Assembly (NCBI GenBank): GCA_035288865.1
Contig: DATDZA010000003.1
Coordinates: 1-33,534 of the forward strand
Direction of reading: 5' to 3'
Length of the DNA: 33,534 bases
Origin: GCA-2688775 sp035288865
Lineage (GTDB): Archaea; Nanobdellota; Nanobdellia; Woesearchaeales; GW2011-AR4
The position numbers were made by a program, and so were the translations under genes. Positions 1-7,374 of the stretch are shown piece by piece (the stretch's first letter is position 1; the number at the start of each line of letters is the position of its first letter). Under the pieces are notes generated by a model. It worked only from the letters and a program-made list of their open reading frames with translations, did no database searches and was not told the origin of the DNA.

Positions 1-1
1 T

Positions 2-100
2 TGGAGCCGCGGCGGAACTGCTGTTACCGTCGGATACAATCAGCTTAGCGACACAGCTTTGTACATTTTGAACCAAGCTAAGCACCATGGTTTAGCTTGA
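2..100 (+). CDS. 3' end of an unidentified gene (partial)
   Basis: One forward frame is open from the window edge to a TGA at 98-100 and would encode a C-terminal tail ending in ILNQAKHHGLA. The other two forward frames stop at 46 and 69. I do not recognise the family. A reverse frame beginning at 88 (MVLSLVQNV) is also open to the edge, so the coding strand is not certain; the forward frame is preferred because it ends just before a hairpin and converges on the next gene. More sequence to the left is needed to name it. Confidence 0.3.
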   Translation, partial: WSRGGTAVTVGYNQLSDTALYILNQAKHHGLA

Positions 101-107
101 ATGGATA

Positions 108-127
108 CTGCGGAATTTATTCCGCAG
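108..127. terminator. perfect 9-bp hairpin between convergent genes
   Basis: CTGCGGAAT-TT-ATTCCGCAG is a perfect inverted repeat in the 42-base gap between the leftmost partial gene and the stop of the sugar dehydrogenase. It has no clear T-tract on either side, so it is only terminator-like. The position between two converging 3' ends supports a role in ending or protecting transcripts. Confidence 0.5.
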
Positions 128-142
128 AGGAGGTCATTTTAG

Positions 143-1426
143 TTATGCTCTTCCGATCCCGTGATAAAGAATGCCTATGGACTTTATTTTTTCCTTGTCG
201 AGGCAGTTTCTGCCGTCTATAAAAACCCTTATCTTGTTTTTCCTTAACTTTTCCAAATCCATTTCCCTGAATTCTTTGTGGTCTGTGACTAAAATAATAT
301 AATCGCTTTTATTTAATAGCTCATCCAAATCTATTACATTGCTTCCGGTTTTGACATGAGGGTCATAGACGTGCACATCTGCGCCCTTTGTTTTTAATAA
401 ATTAAGGACCTCGTGCGCGGGACTTTCGCGGATATCATCAACATTTGCTTTATATGCAAGCCCGAGAACCCCGACTTTAGCGCCCTTGATAACTTTCTTT
501 ATTTTTCCTAATTCATTTTCCAGCAGTTCAACAGCATAATGAGGCATGTGATTATTTATTTCTCTCGCAAGAATCAAAAACCTGTGGTTAAATCCGAGCT
601 GCTTTGCTTTTTCTATAAGGTAATACGGGTCCACGCTTATGCAATGCCCGCCCACGCCGGCACCGGGGTAATGCGGCATGAAGGCAAAAGGTTTTGTTGA
701 AGCGCCTTTTATGACTTCCAGAATGTCAATTCCTGCCCTGTCAAAGCTCTGCGCCATCTCATTGACAAAAGCGATATTGATGTCCCTAAAAGTATTTTCC
801 ATTATTTTTGTAGCTTCTGCCGCCTTTACGCCACTCAATTCAAGAATCTCTGCATTTATCACGCTCCTGTAGAATTCTGCGGCCTTTTTTGTCGCTTCTT
901 TTGTTACGCCGCCAATAACCCTCGGCAGAGTTTCAACTATCCATTTCTTGTTTCCCGGATCAATTCTTTCGGGGCAATGCGCAACATAAATATCATTTTT
1001 CTGGATATTAAATTTTTGCTTTTCTAAAATTGGAACAACAATTTCCTCAACTGTCCCTGGATAAATTGTGGATTCGATAACCAGCAAAGCGCCTTTCCTG
1101 ATGTGCTTTGAAATTGCTGAAGTGGATTCCATCAGCGCTGTCAAATCCGGAATATACTTCCTGTCAACAGGAGTAGGGACGCAGACAATTACTATATCAG
1201 AATTTGCAATGCATTCGGCTGGATTTGAGGTGGCTTTTATTTTTCCTTTCAGATTTTTTAATTTATCTATTAGATATTCATCCTCAATCGGGCTTAGGCC
1301 ATTATTGACGCTGTCAATCTTGTGCCTGTCAATTTCAAACCCAAAAACATTGTATCCTTTCCCGGCGCAGAGGCATGCTAAAGGCAAACCGACATATCCA
1401 AGGCCGACAACTGTTATGGTTTTCAT
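143..1426 (-). CDS. wecC: Nucleotide-sugar dehydrogenase, WecC / UDP-ManNAc dehydrogenase type
   Basis: A cytosolic NAD-dependent enzyme that oxidises the C6 hydroxyl of a UDP-sugar to a uronic acid. The 427-residue length and three-part layout are normal for the UDP-Glc/GDP-Man dehydrogenase superfamily. Residues 1-30 form a Rossmann start with GLGYVG. The catalytic cysteine lies in GVGGHCISVDPYYL at about Cys262, and a C-terminal domain begins around GVLGLAYKANVDDIRESP. The NNGLSPIEDEYL segment near residue 42 is more like N-acetylhexosamine dehydrogenases (WecC/VipA) than UDP-glucose dehydrogenase. A WecB-like epimerase at the other end of the window supports UDP-ManNAcA as product, but that is inference. 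A TATA-like TTTATAAA (1449-1456) is centred about 26 bases before the ATG, so the mRNA is probably leaderless. It is transcribed away from the FemAB-like gene. Confidence 0.88.
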   Translation of the reverse strand: MKTITVVGLGYVGLPLACLCAGKGYNVFGFEIDRHKIDSVNNGLSPIEDEYLIDKLKNLKGKIKATSNPAECIANSDIVIVCVPTPVDRKYIPDLTALMESTSAISKHIRKGALLVIESTIYPGTVEEIVVPILEKQKFNIQKNDIYVAHCPERIDPGNKKWIVETLPRVIGGVTKEATKKAAEFYRSVINAEILELSGVKAAEATKIMENTFRDINIAFVNEMAQSFDRAGIDILEVIKGASTKPFAFMPHYPGAGVGGHCISVDPYYLIEKAKQLGFNHRFLILAREINNHMPHYAVELLENELGKIKKVIKGAKVGVLGLAYKANVDDIRESPAHEVLNLLKTKGADVHVYDPHVKTGSNVIDLDELLNKSDYIILVTDHKEFREMDLEKLRKNKIRVFIDGRNCLDKEKIKSIGILYHGIGRA

Positions 1427-1448
1427 GGTCGGAAAAAACCCAGTTTCT

Positions 1449-1456
1449 TTTATAAA
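1449..1456 (-). promoter_or_regulatory. TATA-like box of the WecC-type gene
   Basis: TTTATAAA on the reverse strand, centred about 26 bases from the ATG at 1426. This is the standard archaeal TATA-to-start-site spacing and predicts a leaderless transcript. Confidence 0.55.
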
Positions 1457-1530
1457 TGTTATGGTGGGTATTTATCTAAACAACAAAAAGCAAATGCCAT
1501 TTCCATCCAGGAAAATCTGCGTATAAGCAA

Positions 1531-1540
1531 TTATATAAAT
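1531..1540 (+). promoter_or_regulatory. TATA-like box of the FemAB-like gene
   Basis: TTATATAAAT lies so that a start site about 26 bases from its centre falls at 1561-1562, on a GTG codon. This decides the start of the downstream gene in favour of GTG 1562 over TTG 1553. Confidence 0.5.
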
Positions 1541-1561
1541 AAGTTTATTTTCTTGGGGCTT

Positions 1562-2602
1562 GTGATAACTTTTAAGCAATACTCGGAACAAACTAAGGAC
1601 GAGTGGGATTTGTTTGCTAAGATTCACCCTTCGACATGGATAGACAGCCAAAGCCATTGGATTGATTTTTTTGAAAAAAATTTTAAGTATAAAAACTATA
1701 GCTTTATGGTTTATGAAGACAATGCCTTGCGCGGGATTATGTCCCTCTTTCTTGTTAAAAGCATTTTTTTTGGCAGGAGATTAATCAGCGGCCCAATAAT
1801 TGATATGGGCGGGCCCTTTCTTGATCATACTGAAGAAAAAACGCTGAATGATATAGTCGGTTATATTGACGCTATTGCATTAAAAGAAAATGTGAATTTT
1901 GCTGAATTAAGATGCAGCCCAATGCACCTGCCCAGCTTTACAGCTAAAGATGAATATACTGATTTTTATATGGATATTAACATTAAAACAGAGGACATTT
2001 GGAAAAACCTGGATAAAAAGCTTAGAAACGGCATAAGAAAAGCTGAAAAAGTTATTATTGTAAAAAAAGACAGCTCGTACGAAGCGCTAACTAAGTTTTA
2101 TGAGCTTTATCTCATAACGATGAGGAGCCTTGGTTCCCCACCCTTGAGCTTTGATTATTTTAAGGAAATGTTTATAGATATGAAAAATAAAGGGTTCTTT
2201 CTGTTTGCAGAATATAATGGTGAAATAATCTGCGCCATACTAATTTTGATTTTCAAAGATAGAGCGAAATATGAAGCCGGAGCTTATATGCCGCGTTACC
2301 GAGATCTTCAGGCAAATAGCCTGCTAGTTTTTAAGGCGATAGAGGAAGCAAAATTTAAAAAATGCAAGGAATTTATTTTTGGAAGAACACTTAAGGATGA
2401 TACTGTTTACAGGTACAAACAAAGATGGGGCGCTAAGGAATCGCCTTACACATTTTATTATAAGCTGTATGACAAAAAAAATATACCCCCTGATATAAGA
2501 AAAAGCCTAATAGCACCAATTGCAACAACAATATGGGGAATAATGCCATTATGGATATCAAAAAGAATAGGGAATTATTTCAGAAAAATAATTGCTATGT
2601 AG
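1562..2602 (+). CDS. FemAB/GNAT-superfamily transferase
   Basis: Predicted cytosolic acyl- or aminoacyl-transferase with the double-GNAT fold of the FemAB family, about 346 residues. Seen: an N-terminal half with a GPIIDMGGPFL segment and a stretch WKNLDKKLRNGIRKAEK typical of the FemAB central region (W.nL..k.Rn.irkA.k). The C-terminal half contains FAEYNGEIICAILILIF, then YMPRYRDLQANSLLVFKAIEEA and FGRTLKDDTVYRYKQRWGA, which match the family's conserved end. In bacteria such proteins add amino acids to peptidoglycan bridges or occur in exopolysaccharide (PEP-CTERM) loci; this archaeon-like genome should lack murein, so transfer to a sugar amine of the surface glycan is my inference. Start taken at GTG 1562 from the TATA position; TTG 1553 is the alternative. 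Substrate unknown. Confidence 0.75.
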   Translation: MITFKQYSEQTKDEWDLFAKIHPSTWIDSQSHWIDFFEKNFKYKNYSFMVYEDNALRGIMSLFLVKSIFFGRRLISGPIIDMGGPFLDHTEEKTLNDIVGYIDAIALKENVNFAELRCSPMHLPSFTAKDEYTDFYMDINIKTEDIWKNLDKKLRNGIRKAEKVIIVKKDSSYEALTKFYELYLITMRSLGSPPLSFDYFKEMFIDMKNKGFFLFAEYNGEIICAILILIFKDRAKYEAGAYMPRYRDLQANSLLVFKAIEEAKFKKCKEFIFGRTLKDDTVYRYKQRWGAKESPYTFYYKLYDKKNIPPDIRKSLIAPIATTIWGIMPLWISKRIGNYFRKIIAM

Positions 2603-2621
2603 CCGATTTTCTGTTTTTTTG

Positions 2622-2684
2622 TTTATGTGAAGAAATTTAAATAATTCATTAGTTTTATATATTTGAATCGAAGTTCTTTATATT
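2622..2684. repeat. decayed copy of the ~60-bp palindrome family
   Basis: The stretch aligns loosely with the copy at 16998-17056: TTTAT...AAATAATTCATTA, then a right arm TCGAAGTTCTTTATA resembling TCAAAGTTCTCTATA of the copy at 4942-5001. The two arms no longer pair well. It lies in the 148-base gap between the FemAB-like gene and the GT2 gene. The similarity is by eye and could be chance in AT-rich DNA. Confidence 0.3.
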
Positions 2685-2750
2685 TTATGATTTTATTGAA
2701 ATTAAAATTGAAAGTTATTTGCAGTGATGAGTTGCATTTAGGGGGGCAGA

Positions 2751-3725
2751 ATGAATGTTTCAATTAACATTAAAAGAACGACTGTTTCAATTGTTATTAT
2801 ATACAGGGAAGAGACCCCATATTTATTTGAGTGCCTTGACCACTGTAAGAAGCTCAAGAATCAGCCTCAGGAATTGATATTAGTTCCAAATAACGCGCCT
2901 TCACAAAAGCTTCTCGATGCGGTTAAGGACATGCAGACTGTGAAAATTGTTCCAAGCGGACCAAAAAATATTCCTCAAAAGAGAAACATCGGCGTAAATG
3001 CTGCAACCGGCGATATAATTGCTTTCATTGATGATGATGCATATCCGGAGATATATTGGCTGCAAAAAGCATTGCCTTATTTTTCCGACCAAACAATTGG
3101 CGCAGTAGGAGGGCCTAATCTTACGCCCCACGATGACCCCTTTTCCAGGCAAATTGCGGGAAATGTTCTGAAAACTGAAGTTGCATTCGGCAAAGGCTAT
3201 ATCCGTAATTGCTACTGCCCGGAGCAATTTGTCCTTGAACTTCCGACGTGCAATCTTCTCGTGCGAAGATCACTATTTGAAACAATTTCATTTGACGAAT
3301 CTCTTGCAATAGGGGAAGACGACAAGCTGTGTGTTGACATCACCAAAAATGGCTTAAAAATCCTTTACTCGCCGGAAGTTGTTGTCTATCACCATCGCAG
3401 AAAGATATTTCTTCCTTTTCTCAAGCAGTTTTTCTACTACGGACTCTTTAATGGAAAATTGCTGCGCAGCGGCAAAAAACACCGCTGGTATTATCTTGTG
3501 CCGAGTGCTTTCTTATTTTTTATTATTGTGGGATTTATAGTTTCGTGGCTTCATCCACTGATAGCTTATTTCTATATCGGCGTTCTATGTCTTTATGCTG
3601 TGACAACTTTGATAGGATCAATTAGAAACGCAAAAGCATATGAAATTCCAGCCACGTGGCTTGTCATATTTCTTGCCCAAATGAGCTATGGCATAGGCTT
3701 TATGATTGGACTGGCAAAGAAATAG
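2751..3725 (+). CDS. Membrane-anchored GT2 family glycosyltransferase
   Basis: An inverting GT-A glycosyltransferase of 324 residues that would add a sugar from a nucleotide donor to a lipid-linked acceptor at the cytoplasmic face. The N-terminal catalytic domain has VSIVIIYREETPYL, the metal-binding triple Asp FIDDDAYPE (Asp94-96) and the acceptor-side GEDDKLC (Glu189-Asp190). After the catalytic domain a basic segment (HHRRKIFLPFLKQFFYYG) leads to about three C-terminal membrane spans (residues about 245-320). A strong purine run AGGGGGGC sits just before the ATG, so it looks Shine-Dalgarno led rather than leaderless, with a possible TATA at 2651-2662. Its 3' end overlaps the convergent radical SAM gene by 26 bases. 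Sugar specificity cannot be read. Confidence 0.85.
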   Translation: MNVSINIKRTTVSIVIIYREETPYLFECLDHCKKLKNQPQELILVPNNAPSQKLLDAVKDMQTVKIVPSGPKNIPQKRNIGVNAATGDIIAFIDDDAYPEIYWLQKALPYFSDQTIGAVGGPNLTPHDDPFSRQIAGNVLKTEVAFGKGYIRNCYCPEQFVLELPTCNLLVRRSLFETISFDESLAIGEDDKLCVDITKNGLKILYSPEVVVYHHRRKIFLPFLKQFFYYGLFNGKLLRSGKKHRWYYLVPSAFLFFIIVGFIVSWLHPLIAYFYIGVLCLYAVTTLIGSIRNAKAYEIPATWLVIFLAQMSYGIGFMIGLAKK

Positions 3726-4827
3726 TTTCCTGCTGCTCTTCCGCTGCATTAAAAACTTTCTTTGTGGAAAGAACGGCTGCCCGCATAGCAATTTTAGTAA
3801 AATGCTTTGGATTAAATGCCATGTTTGCCGCAATGTTGCATTCATGAGTGCAAAAGCATTTAGTGCCAACAATCCATTGTGCCAGCTCTTTATTGCGCGG
3901 GCTGTTCCACAATTCACGAAAATTCATCTGAAAATCACGAATATTTCCTATTTTTTTTGTCTCATCCAGTATTTCGCACGGAAAAACATCCCCGTTGGGA
4001 TAAATCACGCAGGAAATCTGTGATGAGTAACACGTTGTCTGGAATTTGTTTTCTTCATACGTCTTGGTAACCATGTCATAACGATATGAGGCCATAGACG
4101 CAAGGAAAGGATCAAAACCCGGGAGATTAACTTGCATTAAATCTTCTTGCACACGCTTAGTAACCGCCTTGTATTTAGATATATCAATATTCTTAACCAG
4201 CGGGTTTTTTGGAACTCCCCTGATTAAGTTTATAGAAATATTATCTGGATTCTGTGCTTTGAGATTATCATACACTTCATTGATAGTATCTTGATTAGTA
4301 GCTGTAAAAGTTGTTACAAAGCCAACTCTTAGATTTTTGTATTTCTGTTTATAACCTTTAATAACATGAAAAGTCCTTATAGCATTCTGGTAAGATTGCG
4401 GACTTCCCCTAATCCTGTTGTGCTCTTCTTGCAATCCATCTATGGAAAAGTCTATAACAATTGTTAGTTTTGGGCATAGTTCACACATTTTGGTAACTAT
4501 CTCTTCTGTGTTTTTGAGAAATGTGCCGTTTGTCGGGATTGAAAGATAATTAATTTTATTGTATTTATAAAATGCGTGCGTAATCTCTGCAAGATCTTTG
4601 CGGAGAAATGGCTCTCCTCCAGAATACAGCATCACCGGAAACTGGTCCATGCTTTTGGCCATCTTCTCTATTTCTTCAAGCGTTAATTCCTGGGTTGGCT
4701 TATTTAATTCAGCAGAATAAAAACAATGCTCACACTTTAGGTTACAGCGGTTCGTTACAAAAAAAGTTACATACAGCGGCATGCTGCCGCCTTTCTTGAC
4801 AAGTTTTGGAAGATATTGTGCAATCAT
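3700..4827 (-). CDS. Radical SAM protein with SPASM-like C-terminal cysteines
   Basis: Cytosolic iron-sulfur enzyme that would cleave S-adenosylmethionine to start radical chemistry. The [4Fe-4S] motif CNLKCEHC (Cys28, Cys32, Cys35) is followed by the SAM-binding MLYSGGEPFLR and the TIM-barrel motif IDFSIDGLQEEHNRIRG. The C-terminal part carries a SPASM-like set: CYSSQISC, YPNGDVFPCE, IGNIRD, then CFCTHEC. Length (375) fits SPASM-type enzymes that modify peptides, proteins or small molecules. No peptide substrate gene is visible nearby. It sits alone on this strand between a GT2 and a GT4, with its 3' end overlapping the GT2 by 26 bases. A TATA-like TTTAAATA about 26 bases upstream predicts a leaderless mRNA. 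Role in the glycan pathway is unproven; a sugar-modifying reaction is possible. Confidence 0.88.
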   Translation of the reverse strand: MIAQYLPKLVKKGGSMPLYVTFFVTNRCNLKCEHCFYSAELNKPTQELTLEEIEKMAKSMDQFPVMLYSGGEPFLRKDLAEITHAFYKYNKINYLSIPTNGTFLKNTEEIVTKMCELCPKLTIVIDFSIDGLQEEHNRIRGSPQSYQNAIRTFHVIKGYKQKYKNLRVGFVTTFTATNQDTINEVYDNLKAQNPDNISINLIRGVPKNPLVKNIDISKYKAVTKRVQEDLMQVNLPGFDPFLASMASYRYDMVTKTYEENKFQTTCYSSQISCVIYPNGDVFPCEILDETKKIGNIRDFQMNFRELWNSPRNKELAQWIVGTKCFCTHECNIAANMAFNPKHFTKIAMRAAVLSTKKVFNAAEEQQETISLPVQS

Positions 4828-4848
4828 ACAGTCGTTGAATCTTTTGGA

Positions 4849-4858
4849 CTATTTAAAT
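4849..4858 (-). promoter_or_regulatory. TATA-like box of the radical SAM gene
   Basis: ATTTAAATAG on the reverse strand, centred about 26 bases from the ATG at 4827, as for leaderless archaeal transcripts. Confidence 0.5.
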
Positions 4859-4941
4859 GTTGCTTCACTATCCATTATCGGTCATCTGACTATCCAAGGC
4901 ATACAACCGCCACTTTTCATGCCCGAAAAAATTCAGTTTAG

Positions 4942-5001
4942 TTTATAGAGAACTTTGAATAATTAATTACTTTGTCACTTTCATTCAAAGTTCTCTATAA
5001 A
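4942..5001. repeat. ~60-bp palindrome, best copy (19-bp perfect arms)
   Basis: Left arm TTTATAGAGAACTTTGAAT (4942-4960) and right arm ATTCAAAGTTCTCTATAAA (4983-5001) are perfect reverse complements around a 22-base AT-rich centre. It lies in the 217-base gap between the divergent radical SAM and GT4 genes, ending 13 bases before the GT4 TATA box. Related copies are at 7242-7297 and 16998-17056, with decayed ones at 2622-2684 and 6186-6242. Both ends carry CTATAAA facing outward. It could be an operator/promoter cassette, a terminator-like RNA hairpin or a miniature mobile repeat. Confidence 0.9.
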
Positions 5002-5014
5002 TTCTATGCAAAAA

Positions 5015-5024
5015 TATATATAAA
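5015..5024 (+). promoter_or_regulatory. TATA-like box of the GT4 gene
   Basis: TATATATAAA centred about 26 bases before the ATG at 5045, predicting leaderless transcription. The palindrome at 4942-5001 lies immediately upstream. Confidence 0.6.
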
Positions 5025-5044
5025 CTCAAATATCGCTTTTTGAT

Positions 5045-6190
5045 ATGCAAAAATTAAGGGTGGCTGTTGTAATACCAATTCATTTTAATTTGCAGTCTTC
5101 CCTGCATGTTCTGCTGGGGGCTTACAGGCGCTTGATGAGAACAAAAAATATAGAAGTGACTATTTTTACCGATATCAGGAATAATTCGCATTATGAAGGA
5201 TTTAAAATCGAAAAAATCAGAAGCCCTGATTACAGGACTCCTTTTGAAAAAATATTTTTGTTGCTCGGAATGCCGAGATATTTTTACACAGACTTGATAG
5301 AAAAGCTTGAAGGCTATGATGTTATTGAAACAAGCAACCCGGAATTTTACTGGTTTGCATACCAAAGCTATCTGGCTGCAAAAAAATACAAGGCAAGGTT
5401 AGTTTACAGGACATCACAGACAATTGACGGTTTTTTTCTTTTCTGTCTAACAAAATATATCATCAGGCTGTACGCCAAAAAAGCCTATGATTATGCGCAG
5501 TCTTTGATATTTGCAAATCCTGAAGCCGCTCAAAGGTGCATAAGGCTTGGATTAATAAGCAAATCCAAAAAAATAATTATATCAGGCCATGGAGTTGATA
5601 CAAAAATCTTTAAGCCTCGCGGGCATAAAAAACAGTATAAAACACATGAAAAAATAATCCTGCTGTCAGTGGGCGGCCTGTATAAGATTAAGGGGCATCA
5701 CCTTATAATCCAAGCATTAAAAAAAATAATTGATGCTGGAATTGATGCGGAATTGTGGATAGTTGGCGATGGTTATTATAAGAAACACCTCACGGATTTG
5801 GCGCAAAACCTCACGCTGGAAAAAAATATAAAATTTCTGGGCAGCAGAGATTATAATGAATTGGCGCTAATATACAATCAGTCAGATATTTTTGTTTTAG
5901 CAAATTATCAAGAAATTACTCCGGCTGTAAACGAGGCGATGGCTTCCGGCCTGCCCGCTGTTGTTATGGAATGCGGCGGCAGGGAATTTACGATACCCAC
6001 GGAGGAATATGGCTTGGTGTACAAAAAATTTGATGTGGACGGGATGGCAGATAAGATTATCACTCTTATAAAAAATCCAAACTTAAGAAAAAAAATTGCC
6101 AACGCTGGAAGGAAAAGAGTTGTGGAAAAATTCAGAATGCAGGTTTATGCGGACAGATTATACAAAGCAATCAATAAATCAGGCCGATAA
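5045..6190 (+). CDS. GT4 family glycosyltransferase
   Basis: Retaining GT-B glycosyltransferase of 381 residues, using a nucleotide sugar at the cytoplasmic side of the membrane. The N-terminal domain starts VAVVIPIHFN. The C-terminal donor domain shows the usual order: HGVDTKIFKP, LLSVGGLYKIKGHHLIIQAL, WIVGDGYYKKHL, IKFLGSRDYNELALIYNQSDIFV, then the E-x7-E donor motif within QEITPAVNEAMASGLPAVV and GLVYKKFDVDGMADKI. The start is fixed by a TATA box about 26 bases upstream. It is followed by the RmlD-like gene in the same direction, but that gene has its own TATA box. The stop codon lies in a decayed copy of the palindrome. Donor and acceptor unknown. Confidence 0.9.
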   Translation: MQKLRVAVVIPIHFNLQSSLHVLLGAYRRLMRTKNIEVTIFTDIRNNSHYEGFKIEKIRSPDYRTPFEKIFLLLGMPRYFYTDLIEKLEGYDVIETSNPEFYWFAYQSYLAAKKYKARLVYRTSQTIDGFFLFCLTKYIIRLYAKKAYDYAQSLIFANPEAAQRCIRLGLISKSKKIIISGHGVDTKIFKPRGHKKQYKTHEKIILLSVGGLYKIKGHHLIIQALKKIIDAGIDAELWIVGDGYYKKHLTDLAQNLTLEKNIKFLGSRDYNELALIYNQSDIFVLANYQEITPAVNEAMASGLPAVVMECGGREFTIPTEEYGLVYKKFDVDGMADKIITLIKNPNLRKKIANAGRKRVVEKFRMQVYADRLYKAINKSGR

Positions 6191-6242
6191 GAATTTTAAT
6201 AATTTCCAGATATTTGATAATTTTCCAAAATTCCCTATATTA
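6186..6242. repeat. decayed copy of the palindrome, overlapping a stop codon
   Basis: GATAAGAATTTTAATAAT and CCAAAATTCCCTATATTA resemble the left and right arms of the copy at 16998-17056 (right arm TCAAAATTCCCTAAATAA). The left part covers the TAA of the GT4 gene (6188-6190), much as the 16998-17056 copy overlaps the stop of the DPM1-like gene. Arms pair only partly. Confidence 0.4.
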
Positions 6243-6283
6243 AAGTATCTATAAATATAAATCAGTAACTAGACTCAAGATAA

Positions 6284-6293
6284 GTTTTAAATA
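6284..6293 (+). promoter_or_regulatory. TATA-like box of the RmlD-like gene
   Basis: GTTTTAAATA is centred about 26 bases before ATG 6316. This favours ATG 6316 over GTG 6310 as the start and predicts a leaderless mRNA. Confidence 0.55.
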
Positions 6294-6315
6294 GTGTTAT
6301 TGGGTACTTGTGTGC

Positions 6316-7221
6316 ATGAAGGTATTAATAACCGGCGGCAGCGGCCTCCTTGGAAGCGCAATTTCTTTTCACTTTAAGGACTATTTTGATGTTGTTTCAA
6401 CTTATACATCCCATAAAGTTGAGATTAAGGGATGCAAAACTGCCTATCTGGACATTGCAGATGCAAAAGGTACAGTTGATTTAATAAAAAAAATCAAGCC
6501 GAAAATAATAGTTCACACATCTTCTTTGGTTGGTATTAATGCCTGCGAGAAAGAAAAAGAACTGGCTTACAAAATCCATGTTGAAGGCACTAAAAATATT
6601 GTCGATGCTGCCAATGCCGTAAAGGCAAAACTAGCCTACATTTCTACTGATTATGTTTTTGACGGAAAGAAAGGAAACTATAACGAAAATGACGCGCCAA
6701 ATCCAATTAACTGTTATGGCAGCACTAAACTGCAGGGAGAAGCATTAATAGGCTTGGCAAAAAATGCAGTGATAAGAACTTCATTTTTTGGATGGAATAT
6801 AATAAAAGAAAAAAAAAGCTTTTCAACGTGGATTATTGACGAGCTGTCTAATGGCCGCCCGGTAAGCCTGTTTACCGATCAGTTTACCTCTTTAATGCTC
6901 GTCAATGATTTTTCATTGGCCCTCAAGGAAATACTGGACAAGGATATTAACGGGATATTGAATGTAGCTTCAGATGAAAGGATCAGCAAACATGGATTTG
7001 GGTTAAAGCTTGCAGAAAAATTTGGGCTGGAAAAAAATCTGATAAAACCAATAAAAAGCTCTGAAATGGCCGGCCATGAAAAAAGACCATTGGACACATC
7101 ACTGGATATTTCAAAAGCAAAAAAAATATTAACCTCGAGACTGCCAAAGATAAATGGCGGAATAAAAAATTTAAAAATATTAAAAGAAAATAACTACCTC
7201 TCACAATTTATCATTGAATAA
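6316..7221 (+). CDS. RmlD-like NAD(P)-dependent sugar reductase (SDR family)
   Basis: Extended short-chain dehydrogenase of about 301 residues, closest in style to dTDP-4-dehydrorhamnose reductase (RmlD/RfbD), which reduces the 4-keto group of a nucleotide sugar. Seen: glycine-rich cofactor loop VLITGGSGLLG at the N terminus, the STDYVFDGKKGNY segment, and the catalytic YxxxK in CYGSTKLQGEALI. The FTDQFTSLMLVNDFSLAL and GILNVASDERISKHGFG parts match the substrate side of the RmlD family. No RmlA or RmlB gene is in the window; a distant cupin of RmlC type is at 12567. The sugar could therefore be rhamnose or another deoxy sugar. GTG 6310 would add two residues but TATA spacing favours ATG 6316. 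Confidence 0.8.
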   Translation: MKVLITGGSGLLGSAISFHFKDYFDVVSTYTSHKVEIKGCKTAYLDIADAKGTVDLIKKIKPKIIVHTSSLVGINACEKEKELAYKIHVEGTKNIVDAANAVKAKLAYISTDYVFDGKKGNYNENDAPNPINCYGSTKLQGEALIGLAKNAVIRTSFFGWNIIKEKKSFSTWIIDELSNGRPVSLFTDQFTSLMLVNDFSLALKEILDKDINGILNVASDERISKHGFGLKLAEKFGLEKNLIKPIKSSEMAGHEKRPLDTSLDISKAKKILTSRLPKINGGIKNLKILKENNYLSQFIIE

Positions 7222-7241
7222 AGCCCGAATTGCGGCGTTAA

Positions 7242-7297
7242 AGATAGAGAACTTCGAATGACCCATTTTTTTATTTTCATTCAAAATCCTCTATATA
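7242..7297. repeat. ~56-bp imperfect palindrome, copy 2
   Basis: Left arm ATAGAGAACTTCGAATGA and right arm TCATTCAAAATCCTCTATAT pair with three differences, some of which would be G-U in RNA. The centre is T-rich and the right side keeps the TTTTCATTCAAA seen in the other clear copies. It lies between the RmlD-like gene and the GT-C gene, both rightward. The right end runs into TATATAAAATA. Confidence 0.8.
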
Positions 7298-7374
7298 AAA
7301 TATAACAATTTGAAAATAATAACCTAAAAATAATAATCTATAAATAAAAATACGGATAAAAAAACAACTAAAAA

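Noticed and set aside
143..1426. Reading the dehydrogenase as plain UDP-glucose dehydrogenase
   Set aside because: The superfamily motifs fit both, but the SPIEDEYL segment and the WecB-like gene fit an N-acetylhexosamine substrate better. Not fully excluded.
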